Assembly (NCBI GenBank): GCA_027064245.1
Contig: JAMOPZ010000432.1
Span: 1 to 6,903 of the forward strand
Origin: Campylobacterales bacterium
Lineage (GTDB): Bacteria > Campylobacterota > Campylobacteria > Campylobacterales > Arcobacteraceae
Direction: 5' to 3'
Length of the DNA stretch: 6,903 nucleotides
The notes beneath the pieces are model-generated. The model searched no databases, was not told the DNA's origin, and saw only the letters and a program-made list of their open reading frames with translations. Positions within the stretch are counted from its first letter, which is position 1; each line of letters begins with the position of its first letter. The translations under genes and the position numbers were made by a program. Below, piece by piece: positions 1-5,586 of this stretch.

Positions 1-1
1 T

Positions 2-970
2 AAAAGATTAATAGCAGTGCATATACCAAAAAATAGTTTAGATATTGAGATAAATAATAATATTACTGGTATGAAAAAACTAGTCTCTAAACTAAAAAAA
101 CTATATAAAAAAGAGTATAGCGATTTGATATTTATATTTGAACCAACAGGTAACTATTCTTGTGTCTTGACAAAGTTTTGTCATACTCAAAATATTAGAT
201 GTTTCATCATAAACCCTAGCCAATTTAGTAACCATGCTAAAGCATTGGGACAAAGAGTTAAATCAGATAAAATTGATGCACAGGTTCTATCTAAAGCACT
301 TCATCTAGCAAGAGATAAAAAGATTAGAATACCTCCGTATGATATGGTAGTAGAGGAGATAAAGGAGCTTATGGGATATTATAAGTTCACAACCAAACAA
401 AGAGTTCAAAACTCTAATCATCTTGAAGCATTAGAAGCTAAGAATGGAAGTTCTTATGCGATGAGTGATTTGAAAAAAAATATAAAAAGATTAAAAGAAC
501 AAGAAAAAGAGATAATCAAAAAAGTAAAAGACATTATAGATGCAGATGAAAAACTATCTCAGGGATTTGATAATATTACATCAATTACAGGCATAGCGGA
601 GATAGGTGGAATAGCACTACTTCACCTGTTTATAAAATACCCAGACGCAAACCAAAGAGAGATAACTTCACTTGCTGGACTAGACCCTATAGATAGAAGC
701 TCAGGTACATCAATTCAATCAAAAGCGAGAATAAGTAAAGCTGGTTCTACTCTATACAGAGGTTCATTATTTTTAGGTGTTCTAAGTGCTACAAGATATG
801 ATGAAAACTTTAAACAGTTTTTAGATAGATTAATTGCTAATGGTAAGCACACAACTGTAGCTCAAATAGCAGTAATGAGAAAGATGGTTGTAATAGCCCA
901 CTCGTTATATAAAAATAATAAAAAGTATGATAAAGATATTTATAAAAAAGCAACTGGAAGAGATTTATAA
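2..970 (+). CDS. IS110-family transposase (DEDD recombinase), 5' end outside the window
   Basis: Transposase of an IS110-type insertion sequence; in this family an RNA-guided DEDD/serine recombinase moves a circular intermediate. The frame is open to the left edge, so the gene is partial. The GTG at 17 falls inside the first beta strand of the RNase H-like domain and is unlikely to be the start. Numbering from that GTG: the DEDD domain shows FEPTGNY with Glu42 and the KSDKIDA motif with Asp84 and Asp87; a Lys/Glu-rich, probably coiled-coil segment covers about 150-182; the Transposase_20 domain follows from about 185, with TGIAEIGG, SLAGLDP and RSSGTS (Ser228/Ser229, the region of the second catalytic serine) and then SKAGSTLYRGSLF. 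The stop is TAA at 968-970. Oddity: the first catalytic Asp (usually GIDxSK) is His here (AVHIPK), so the copy may be inactive. Assignment to IS110 is secure; the IS110 versus IS1111 subgroup is not. Confidence 0.93.
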   Translation, partial: KRLIAVHIPKNSLDIEINNNITGMKKLVSKLKKLYKKEYSDLIFIFEPTGNYSCVLTKFCHTQNIRCFIINPSQFSNHAKALGQRVKSDKIDAQVLSKALHLARDKKIRIPPYDMVVEEIKELMGYYKFTTKQRVQNSNHLEALEAKNGSSYAMSDLKKNIKRLKEQEKEIIKKVKDIIDADEKLSQGFDNITSITGIAEIGGIALLHLFIKYPDANQREITSLAGLDPIDRSSGTSIQSKARISKAGSTLYRGSLFLGVLSATRYDENFKQFLDRLIANGKHTTVAQIAVMRKMVVIAHSLYKNNKKYDKDIYKKATGRDL

Positions 971-1059
971 CAAAAATATAAGCTGCGATAATGATGATAG
1001 AAAGGAGTGTTTCTTATGGTAATAAATTAGTTTAAATATTTAATAAATTGGTGATTTTT

Positions 1060-1130
1060 AGGTAGCGACTGTCGTGAGCAATAATTTTCCCGCTAGGGTA
1101 AATTATTGGTTTCCTCGTACTTGTTATGTA
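1060..1130 (+). ncRNA. Candidate IS110 guide RNA region with a strong hairpin
   Basis: The sequence shows a hairpin at 1079-1108: CAATAATTT (1079-1087) pairs with AAATTATTG (1100-1108), then a T-T mismatch, then CCC/GGG closing a GCTA loop. It is the most GC-containing patch in the gap after the transposase. There is no T-run after it, so it is not a simple terminator. Known of the family: IS110/IS1111 elements encode a structured guide RNA (bridge RNA or seekRNA) in their non-coding end, downstream of the transposase in the IS1111 group. Inference: this could be that RNA. Neither RNA boundary nor the IS right end can be fixed here, so the coordinates are rough. Confidence 0.35.
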
Positions 1131-1138
1131 ATGTATAG

Positions 1139-1273
1139 CTAAGTTGGAAATTGAAGTAATTCATCTTTATTCACTTCCCATTCTTCGAAATTTGCTTTTA
1201 AACTTTGAGGATAAGTAAGAGTTTTTTTTCGATAAAATATTTACATATTTCTACCCATCTTTTACACAAAAGT
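1139..1273 (-). pseudogene. Possible frameshifted C-terminal remnant of an unknown protein
   Basis: Read on the minus strand, two frames meet at a run of eight A (minus strand; 1222-1229 on plus). The upstream frame gives LLCKRWVEICKYFIE (down to 1228) and the downstream frame gives KKTLTYPQSLKANF followed by EEWEVNKDELLQFPT and a stop TAG at 1141-1139. One extra A would join them into a tail of about 44 residues with a protein-like composition (two Trp, amphipathic spacing). There is no start codon or ribosome site. I do not recognise the family. It lies downstream of the DUF4116 gene on the same strand. It could equally be chance reading in the non-coding end of the insertion sequence. Confidence 0.25.
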
Positions 1274-1304
1274 CAAATATAAAATGCGAACATAACCTAT
1301 TTAT

Positions 1305-2738
1305 TTAATATGCTTCATCAAATGTTATTTTTGCAGAAGAATTAATTACATCAATATTTTTTTGTAAAGATTTACTTGCATAGTGAATTGCTGAGCCATC
1401 ATTTTTGACAGATTCTATTACAATTTGCTTATTATTTTTCAATCTATCACTAACATATGCCAATATATCTCCTCTTGACTTTACAGCTATTAAGGCCAAC
1501 TCTTCATTATCTTTTAATCTGACAGATAAAGAACTAAATTGTGTACTATCTTTTAGAACTGCTGCTTTTGCAATATCATAATCATCTCGTAGATTCCCTG
1601 ACAAATCACTAATATTAAATGATGACATTATCCAAATTTCAGGAGCATTATTTCCAATCCAAGAGAAATTAAAATCTTCTTGTTTAATAAATTCTAAAAT
1701 CACTTCTTTATCATTTTTAAACTTTTCAGCGATTATCCTAAATATATGAAAACCATTATTAATTGCTAGCATTAACAACTCTTTATCATTTTTTAAGGTA
1801 TCCCCTATAAAGCGATATACATAACCACGTGATTCTCTGTCATCATTTTTTATCATATAGTACATAAAATCTTTATTATTTCTCAACCTATCACTTGCGT
1901 ATAAAACAGCCTTACCTTCTATTTTTTTGAATACTTTTATCATAAACTCTTGATTATCCTTAAGTTTTTCATCAATAAATTCAAATTCTCCAGTCATTAA
2001 GCATATTTCTTCATTACTCATTATGTTATTTCCAAAAAACTTAAAATATCTAAAATTTTCTGCAATAACTTTTTTTGCAAAATCTATATTATTTTTTAAA
2101 TTGTCACCCATATTCTCTGCAACTAACTTTACAAATTCTTCACTCTCTGATAATTTTCCTGTATAGCCTAAACGAAAATTTTTGCTATTTGTTATTATTG
2201 TTAAAAATATATCTGGATCGTTTACTAAGCTTTCACCTATATCTTTGATAGCTCGAGGGTTTTCTGTTAACATGGATAAGAAAGTATTTTTATCATTAAT
2301 TCTTTTTTTTTGGATAGTATTTGTTATATTTGTATAACTCTTTACAGCTACTTCCTCATTACTTTTGTCCTCATTGGTAGCTACAGTATTGCTATTATTT
2401 GATGACAAGTCCTGCACATTAATAGTTTTTTCATTTTCAATATGAACAGTCTCATGCATTTTTGAAAATTGACATTTCACTTCTAAAACAAAATCTTGAA
2501 TACTTGTATAAAAGAAGTATATTCCTAAAATTAAAAACGGACTTGTAACAAAAAATATAAACCAATTAATTTCTTTAGCTAACAGCTGTATGAATACTAT
2601 TAACATTAAAAATATTGAAGCTCCTATAAAAATTATAGGTCCTACTATATTACATTGGTTTACTGATTTAATCTGCTCATTATTTGTTCCGATAATATAA
2701 TCAGAATATTTTATATTATTTTTATTGTCATCATTCAT
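1305..2738 (-). CDS. Membrane-anchored DUF4116-repeat protein, function unknown
   Basis: A 477-residue protein. Residues 1-30 are polar; two hydrophobic segments at about 31-53 and 58-80 form a likely membrane hairpin; a Ser/Asn/Glu/Thr-rich linker runs to about 150; the rest is tandem helical repeats of roughly 22-28 residues. The repeats begin with a signature of the type LKNDKEL, seen as LVNDPDI, LKNNIDF, LKDNQEF, LRNNKDF, LKNDKEL, FKNDKEV, LRDDYDI, LKDNEEL and LKNNKQI. This is the pattern of the DUF4116 repeat family, whose function is not established. No enzyme motif is visible. The ATG at 2738 is preceded by AGGA about 10 nt upstream, a fair ribosome site. It stands alone on its strand between the IS110 gene and the partition remnant, so it looks like cargo of the element. 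The large repeat domain is probably cytoplasmic, in line with the lack of a signal peptide, but topology is inferred only. Confidence 0.85.
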   Translation of the reverse strand: MNDDNKNNIKYSDYIIGTNNEQIKSVNQCNIVGPIIFIGASIFLMLIVFIQLLAKEINWFIFFVTSPFLILGIYFFYTSIQDFVLEVKCQFSKMHETVHIENEKTINVQDLSSNNSNTVATNEDKSNEEVAVKSYTNITNTIQKKRINDKNTFLSMLTENPRAIKDIGESLVNDPDIFLTIITNSKNFRLGYTGKLSESEEFVKLVAENMGDNLKNNIDFAKKVIAENFRYFKFFGNNIMSNEEICLMTGEFEFIDEKLKDNQEFMIKVFKKIEGKAVLYASDRLRNNKDFMYYMIKNDDRESRGYVYRFIGDTLKNDKELLMLAINNGFHIFRIIAEKFKNDKEVILEFIKQEDFNFSWIGNNAPEIWIMSSFNISDLSGNLRDDYDIAKAAVLKDSTQFSSLSVRLKDNEELALIAVKSRGDILAYVSDRLKNNKQIVIESVKNDGSAIHYASKSLQKNIDVINSSAKITFDEAY

Positions 2739-3049
2739 TATCTTATATTCCTAATTAAGAAATCCCACTAATTAAACACCATGTATATTTGATATTATTT
2801 TATTAAATTGGTGTCAATCTACTCTAGCACCTCTTATATACTGAGTACTTGTTTTTTCTTTTGTAAGATTTTGGGTATTTTAGCATAGTTTTTTTTAAAC
2901 CCAAATTATGCAATAGCGAAAAATTAAACCAATAAAAAATACCATACAGACAGTAGAAAAGTGAGTTTCTAAGGAGTATCCATACCCTCCATTAATTTCA
3001 TACTATTTTAGCTTTTTTAGAAATTAACTCTGCTGAATTTTTGTCTTAA
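2739..3049. other. Gene-free stretch upstream of the ParA remnant
   Basis: No credible gene is visible. It holds several weak inverted repeats: TTTGGGT (2870-2876) with ACCCAAA (2899-2905), and TTTCTAA (2966-2972) with TTAGAAA (3017-3023). It probably contains the promoter of the DUF4116 gene near its left end and the deletion or insertion junction that removed the front of the ParA gene near its right end. No P-loop (KGGxGKT) coding sequence was found in any frame. Confidence 0.5.
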
Positions 3050-3241
3050 ATATTCAGGCCATTATATATTCATAAAAATGATAAATATTTTAATTCACTA
3101 GATACAACTATATACACAAGAGCAGATTATAAAAATAGCTATGGAGATGGTTTAACTGTACGAGAGTTAAACAAAAAAGGTTTAGCATATCAAGAGATTA
3201 AACAGTTAGCTAAAGAGATATTAGAACTAATAAAGAACTAG
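3050..3241 (+). pseudogene. ParA-family partition ATPase, C-terminal remnant
   Basis: The frame is open from just after a stop at 3047-3049 to TAG at 3239-3241 (63 codons) and has no in-frame ATG. The translation contains LDTTIYTRADYKNSYGDGL then TVRELNKKGLAYQEIKQLA and ends EILELIKN. This matches the C-terminal end of ParA/Soj-type ATPases: a strand with Arg, then a Y-K/R-E/N-S/A-x-x-x-G-L/x-x-V segment, then K/A-A-x-x-E-I-x-x-L. The front of the protein, including the P-loop and Walker motifs, is missing from the window, so it is a relic, not a working ATPase. The similarity fades before about residue 15. The partner-like small gene starts 43 nt after the stop, the normal parA-parB/parG layout of plasmids. 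Judged from pattern only. Confidence 0.65.
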
Positions 3242-3255
3242 TTATTTTAAAGTAA

Positions 3256-3267
3256 AATACTAGTATT
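3256..3267. promoter_or_regulatory. Possible operator: palindrome AATACTAGTATT
   Basis: A perfect 12-bp palindrome lies 17 bp upstream of the small ribbon-helix-helix gene, and its core ACTAGT occurs again at 3237-3242, overlapping the stop of the ParA remnant. Ribbon-helix-helix partition and antitoxin proteins commonly bind short repeats in front of their own gene. Inference only; in AT-rich DNA such palindromes also arise by chance. Confidence 0.3.
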
Positions 3268-3284
3268 AAATAAGGTAAATAAGA

Positions 3285-3536
3285 ATGGCAAAGATTAAAG
3301 ATTTAGATGAACTAGATACATCAGAAAAAGAAAATAAGTTTATAGCTGCTGCTGATATGAGCAAAGGCAAGAAAAATAAAGGTGGCAGACCTAAAAAAGA
3401 TGCTAATGAAAAAGCTAGTGAACAAATTTTTATCAATGTTACTAAAGATGAAAAAGCTAAGATAGAAACTCATGCTAAAGAGATGGGTATAAGTGTTAGT
3501 GCTCTTTGTAAAATAAGTTTGGCTAAATTTATATAG
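3285..3536 (+). CDS. Small ribbon-helix-helix DNA-binding protein (ParG/CopG-like), likely partition protein
   Basis: An 83-residue basic protein. Residues 1-43 are charged and probably disordered, with an AT-hook-like KNKGGRPKKD patch (30-39). Residues 46-83 fit a ribbon-helix-helix fold: a short strand (EQIFINVTK), helix A (DEKAKIETHAKEMG), a turn, then helix B (SVSALCKISLAKF). Family knowledge: such proteins act as dimers, with paired strands in the major groove. Next to a ParA gene they serve as the centromere-binding partner and autorepressor (ParG type); beside a toxin they serve as antitoxins. No toxin gene follows, and the gene before it is the ParA relic, so a partition role is favoured. 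The ATG at 3285 is preceded by AAGG at 3272-3275. With its ATPase truncated, it may now act only as a repressor or be on the way to loss. Confidence 0.75.
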   Translation: MAKIKDLDELDTSEKENKFIAAADMSKGKKNKGGRPKKDANEKASEQIFINVTKDEKAKIETHAKEMGISVSALCKISLAKFI

Positions 3537-3666
3537 CTATTTAAAAACTACTTGGTTTTATATTAGAATTTTTCTAAAAAAAAGAAATACTTGAATAAAC
3601 GAAGATAACGACAATTTATAAAAGGCTTAAAGATAATAGCCATATTGTAGGTAATTTATGAATTTT
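3537..3666. other. Convergent gap between the RHH gene and the integrase gene
   Basis: The two genes converge here. A small hairpin, TTAGAA (3563-3568) with TTCTAA (3572-3577), and a weaker GGCT/AGCC pair at 3624-3641 are visible. Neither has a following T-run on either strand, so neither is a clear intrinsic terminator. Confidence 0.35.
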
Positions 3667-4815
3667 TTATAGTGTTAAGCTTTCAGTTGCTTTGTGCCTT
3701 CTATTTGGCACTAAGTGACTATATCTCAATGTCATCTCCAGAGTTCTATGCCCTAACTGCTCTTTTATTTGTAAGATATCTAACCCACTCATTGCCAGCC
3801 AACTAGCATGAGTATGTCTAAGGCTATGAGCAGTTATTTTATTTTGAGTAGGTTTTATTTTATTCCCCGGTATGATTACTTCAAGTGCTGTCATAAAATT
3901 AGCTGGCATTTTAAGTATAACTCCTCCAGTAGAAGTGCTTATAACAAAGTCCGATTTTTTATTTTCTTCAAGATATTTAAGAGTTTCAAGCAATATATTA
4001 TTTATGTAAATATGTCTTGCATTACCCTTTTTTGTTTTTTTAAAATATATGGTATTTGTATTAAAATTTATATCACTCCATTTTAGAGCAGTTTCTACAT
4101 TATTTTTATTTTTTTGAGAGCTGGAACCTGTTATCTCGCTAAACCTTGCACCAGTAAATAATAGTAATACAGTTAAGTGATAAGTTTTTAAATCAATTGA
4201 TTCTAAAATTTCAAGTAATTCTTTTGCTTGTTCTTTAGTTAAAAATGCTTGTCTTTGATTATCAATATCTGGCATTTGTACTTTACCATTTGATATTGGA
4301 TTAGTGAAATTATTAAGTATCTCATGCTTGATAGCATGGTTCATAATAGTTCGTGTTAATACAAGTTGATGTTTTACAGTTTGAGCTGCTAAGTTCTTAG
4401 AGATCAGACTTTGTTTAAAATTTTCAAAATCTAAAGCTTTTAAGTTTTTAACTGCTTTATCTCCAAAAATTGGTTTAATATGTTTATTGTAATTCCATAT
4501 ATCCATTTGATAGGATTTTTTATTAGCTTCGGCATATTTTTTAAATACTTCCCAAATATCATTAAACTTTATTTTTGCAACTCTTGAACCTTTAATAATA
4601 GGTTCTTGATCGTGTTGCAGCCTATACTTTATTTCAATAAGCTTAGAATAAGCATCTCTAACGGTAAAATCTGAGCTTTTAGTTTTTTTACCAACTTGAA
4701 CTTTGACAGGTTTACCAGCTTCATTACGATAATTTACATAGTAAGATATATCACCATTTTTAAGTTCATTTTTCCAAACACCCTCATATTTTCCACCCAC
4801 GGGTTTTAAAGCCAT
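3667..4815 (-). CDS. int: Tyrosine recombinase / phage-type integrase of the element
   Basis: Site-specific recombinase expected to insert and excise the element at a tRNA gene. Start chosen at the ATG at 4815 (382 residues), with GGA seven bases before it; an upstream TTG at 4827 would add four residues. Numbering from the ATG: an arm-type DNA-binding domain at about 5-50 (SYYVNYRNEAGKPVKV); a core-binding helical domain at about 83-170; the catalytic domain from about 185. Catalytic residues visible: Arg224 in TGARFSE, the beta-hairpin Lys in KKTKKG (260-263), His330 and Arg333 in HSLRH, His356 in LGH, and the nucleophile Tyr365 in RYSHL. All are present, so the enzyme looks intact. The length is usual for this class. 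It lies about 770 bp from the tRNA-Leu scar and is the only recombinase of its type in the window, which supports its being the element's own integrase. Confidence 0.95.
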   Translation of the reverse strand: MALKPVGGKYEGVWKNELKNGDISYYVNYRNEAGKPVKVQVGKKTKSSDFTVRDAYSKLIEIKYRLQHDQEPIIKGSRVAKIKFNDIWEVFKKYAEANKKSYQMDIWNYNKHIKPIFGDKAVKNLKALDFENFKQSLISKNLAAQTVKHQLVLTRTIMNHAIKHEILNNFTNPISNGKVQMPDIDNQRQAFLTKEQAKELLEILESIDLKTYHLTVLLLFTGARFSEITGSSSQKNKNNVETALKWSDINFNTNTIYFKKTKKGNARHIYINNILLETLKYLEENKKSDFVISTSTGGVILKMPANFMTALEVIIPGNKIKPTQNKITAHSLRHTHASWLAMSGLDILQIKEQLGHRTLEMTLRYSHLVPNRRHKATESLTL

Positions 4816-4829
4816 CGAAATATCCAATC

Positions 4830-4858
4830 TTTACATATTATATTAATTGCTGTATAAT
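4830..4858 (+). promoter_or_regulatory. Strong sigma70-type promoter of the candidate small RNA
   Basis: TTTACA (4830-4835, one mismatch to the -35 consensus), a 17-bp spacer, then a perfect TATAAT (4853-4858). Predicted start near 4865. It fires away from int and towards a structured segment that ends in a terminator. There is no reading frame of note downstream on this strand. Confidence 0.65.
4837..4842 (-). promoter_or_regulatory. Candidate -10 of the int promoter
   Basis: On the minus strand a perfect TATAAT lies 21 bp upstream of the int ATG, giving a short leader with a GGA ribosome site. No good -35 is seen at 17 bp. It sits inside the spacer of the plus-strand small RNA promoter (4830-4858), so the two promoters would overlap and probably exclude each other. 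Confidence 0.4.
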
Positions 4859-4864
4859 TATCGT

Positions 4865-4973
4865 TAAGAAATAAAAGAGGTGGAAATAAGGGCATCCACG
4901 AGCCTTGCACTCTAGTATGGGGCGTTACCAGTGCAGGATAGATGAGGGAAGTTGTCCTCCCTCCTTTTATTTT
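4865..4973 (+). ncRNA. Candidate small structured RNA, divergent from int
   Basis: About 110 nt between a near-consensus promoter and an intrinsic terminator, and clearly more GC-rich than its surroundings. Three hairpins are visible: GTGGA (4880-4884) with TCCAC (4895-4899); CTTGCACT (4904-4911) with AGTGCAGG (4930-4937), eight pairs including one G-U and an 18-nt apical region; and the terminator stem GAGGGA (4944-4949) with TCCCTC (4958-4963). No plus-strand ribosome site and frame combination makes it look like a message. I do not recognise a known RNA family. Possible roles: control of int expression or of the neighbouring genes, or antisense to read-through from the 128-residue gene, which would run into int across this segment. 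All functional statements are inference. Confidence 0.55.
4944..4973 (+). terminator. Intrinsic terminator of the candidate small RNA
   Basis: A six-pair GC-rich stem, GAGGGA (4944-4949) with TCCCTC (4958-4963), an eight-base loop, then CTTTTATTTT (4964-4973). Orientation is plus only; the minus strand has no T-run after the stem. Confidence 0.65.
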
Positions 4974-4984
4974 ATATAAATTCT

Positions 4985-5371
4985 TCAAATGCTTTTTTTT
5001 TCATTATTTAAAAATTCTATGTTATATCCGCACTGTTTTAATACCTTTCTTTTATCTGATTTAAAAAAAGTTCCTAAGTATATATAAAAATTAGTTGGTG
5101 AAATTGAGTATAAGTATATTTTATCATCAACAATTGAGATAAAATTTATAATATTTTCATGATATTTATATGAGCATATTCCTATAGTATTATCAACTAT
5201 AGACTGAAAATTATTTTTGTGCAAAAAAGATGCTTCTTTTTGGTGTTTTACTTCTATCTTCTTTAACTTTGCTTTTTTAATATATAATTCTTTGGACATA
5301 AAAGTATTTCTTAGTTTATGTAGAATTGATTGTGTTAAGACTGCTAAAAGTATTCGATTTTTACTTCCCAA
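4985..5371 (-). CDS. Hypothetical protein, 128 residues, unknown function
   Basis: I do not recognise this protein. The N-terminal third is rich in Lys (KKAKLKKIEVKHQKE) and the C-terminal part is aromatic and probably beta-rich (FISIVDDKIYLYSISP, FYIYLGTFF). No membrane segment, no helix-turn-helix and no catalytic motif is evident. Two starts are possible: TTG at 5371, preceded six bases upstream by AAGG and bounded by a stop at 5377, or ATG at 5299 (104 residues), with only a poor ribosome site. The TTG fits better with an extended -10 promoter at 5419-5427. The gene points towards int and ends about 170 bp before the int start, with the candidate small RNA on the opposite strand between them. 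Its place between int and the attachment scar is where excisionase or control genes often sit, but nothing in the sequence shows such a role. Confidence 0.5.
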   Translation of the reverse strand: MGSKNRILLAVLTQSILHKLRNTFMSKELYIKKAKLKKIEVKHQKEASFLHKNNFQSIVDNTIGICSYKYHENIINFISIVDDKIYLYSISPTNFYIYLGTFFKSDKRKVLKQCGYNIEFLNNEKKSI

Positions 5372-5418
5372 AAATTACCTTTTAAGTTGTGATTGTGTAA
5401 AATCATGTTATTAAAAGG

Positions 5419-5427
5419 ATTATATCA
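5419..5427 (-). promoter_or_regulatory. Extended -10 promoter for the 128-residue gene
   Basis: On the minus strand the sequence reads TGATATAAT, a TGn extended -10 with a perfect hexamer. A -35 match at the right distance is poor, which extended -10 promoters tolerate. It would give a leader of about 40 nt to the TTG at 5371. Confidence 0.5.
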
Positions 5428-5438
5428 AAAAAATGATT

Positions 5439-5461
5439 TTTTTACTACAGTTTTTACTACA
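5439..5461. repeat. Direct repeat TTTTTACTACA, two copies, period 12
   Basis: Copies at 5439-5449 and 5451-5461, identical over 11 bases. They lie just upstream of the promoter of the 128-residue gene and about 130 bp from the attachment scar. They may be integrase arm-type sites or an operator; the sequence does not decide. Confidence 0.5.
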
Positions 5462-5546
5462 ACAATTGAAAAACTATAGTAATTAATGAAAAAAGATGCA
5501 AATAAGATGATGCTTTAGAAGTCCTTTATTATAGGCTTTTGCAAGG

Positions 5547-5578
5547 ATTTGAAAAGTTATAAGGAAATTTGAAAAGTT
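5547..5578. repeat. Direct repeat ATTTGAAAAGTT, two copies, period 20, beside the attachment scar
   Basis: Exact 12-base copies at 5547-5558 and 5567-5578, ending nine bases before the tRNA-Leu fragment. A related TTGAAAAACT occurs near 5466. Tyrosine integrases bind short directly repeated arm-type sites flanking the crossover core, so this is a good candidate for such sites. Inference from position and repetition. Confidence 0.5.
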
Positions 5579-5586
5579 GTTGGAAA

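Larger units (their letters stand above)
971..1304. other. Gap after the IS110 transposase
   Basis: No intact gene is visible. Just after the transposase is a good Shine-Dalgarno (AAAGGAG, 1001-1007) followed at 1016 by a four-codon reading frame (MVIN, stop at 1028-1030), which looks like either chance or the start of a gene cut off by a rearrangement. Then come the hairpin at 1079-1108 and a possible minus-strand gene tail at 1139-1273. The right end of the insertion sequence must fall in or near this gap, but no terminal repeat could be recognised. Confidence 0.5.

Noticed and set aside
17..19. GTG at 17 as the transposase start
   Set aside because: It falls within the first beta strand of the catalytic domain and the frame stays open to the window edge, so the true start is outside.
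1016..1030. Leader peptide MVIN after a strong Shine-Dalgarno
   Set aside because: Only four codons, with no gene following on that strand to be controlled; kept as a remark, not as a gene.
2870..2905. TTTGGGT/ACCCAAA as an intrinsic terminator
   Set aside because: The loop is 22 bases and the T-run lies inside the loop, not after the stem, on the plus strand.
2961..3030. Miniature transposable element with ends TTTCTAA and TTAGAAA
   Set aside because: The inverted repeat is only seven bases, the rest of the ends do not match, and no target duplication is seen.
3285..3536. Antitoxin of a toxin-antitoxin pair
   Set aside because: No toxin gene is adjacent: the next gene is the convergent integrase, and the upstream neighbour is a ParA relic.
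3808..4086. Plus-strand reading frame inside int
   Set aside because: A shadow of the integrase gene, rich in Phe, Tyr, Ile and Cys, with no ribosome site.
4865..4973. TPP or cyclic-di-GMP riboswitch
   Set aside because: AGGGAAGTT and GGGGCGTTACC recall pieces of those classes, but the defining core motifs (for TPP, CTGAGA and the paired GAACCTGA part) are missing and no gene follows on the plus strand.
4806..4988. 60-residue minus-strand reading frame
   Set aside because: It overlaps the candidate structured RNA and the int start, has no ribosome site seen, and its composition looks like chance translation of a structured RNA.
5217..5414. Plus-strand reading frame opposite the 128-residue gene
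   Set aside because: It runs antisense to a gene that has its own promoter and ribosome site; its composition (many Phe and Cys) is that of a shadow frame.
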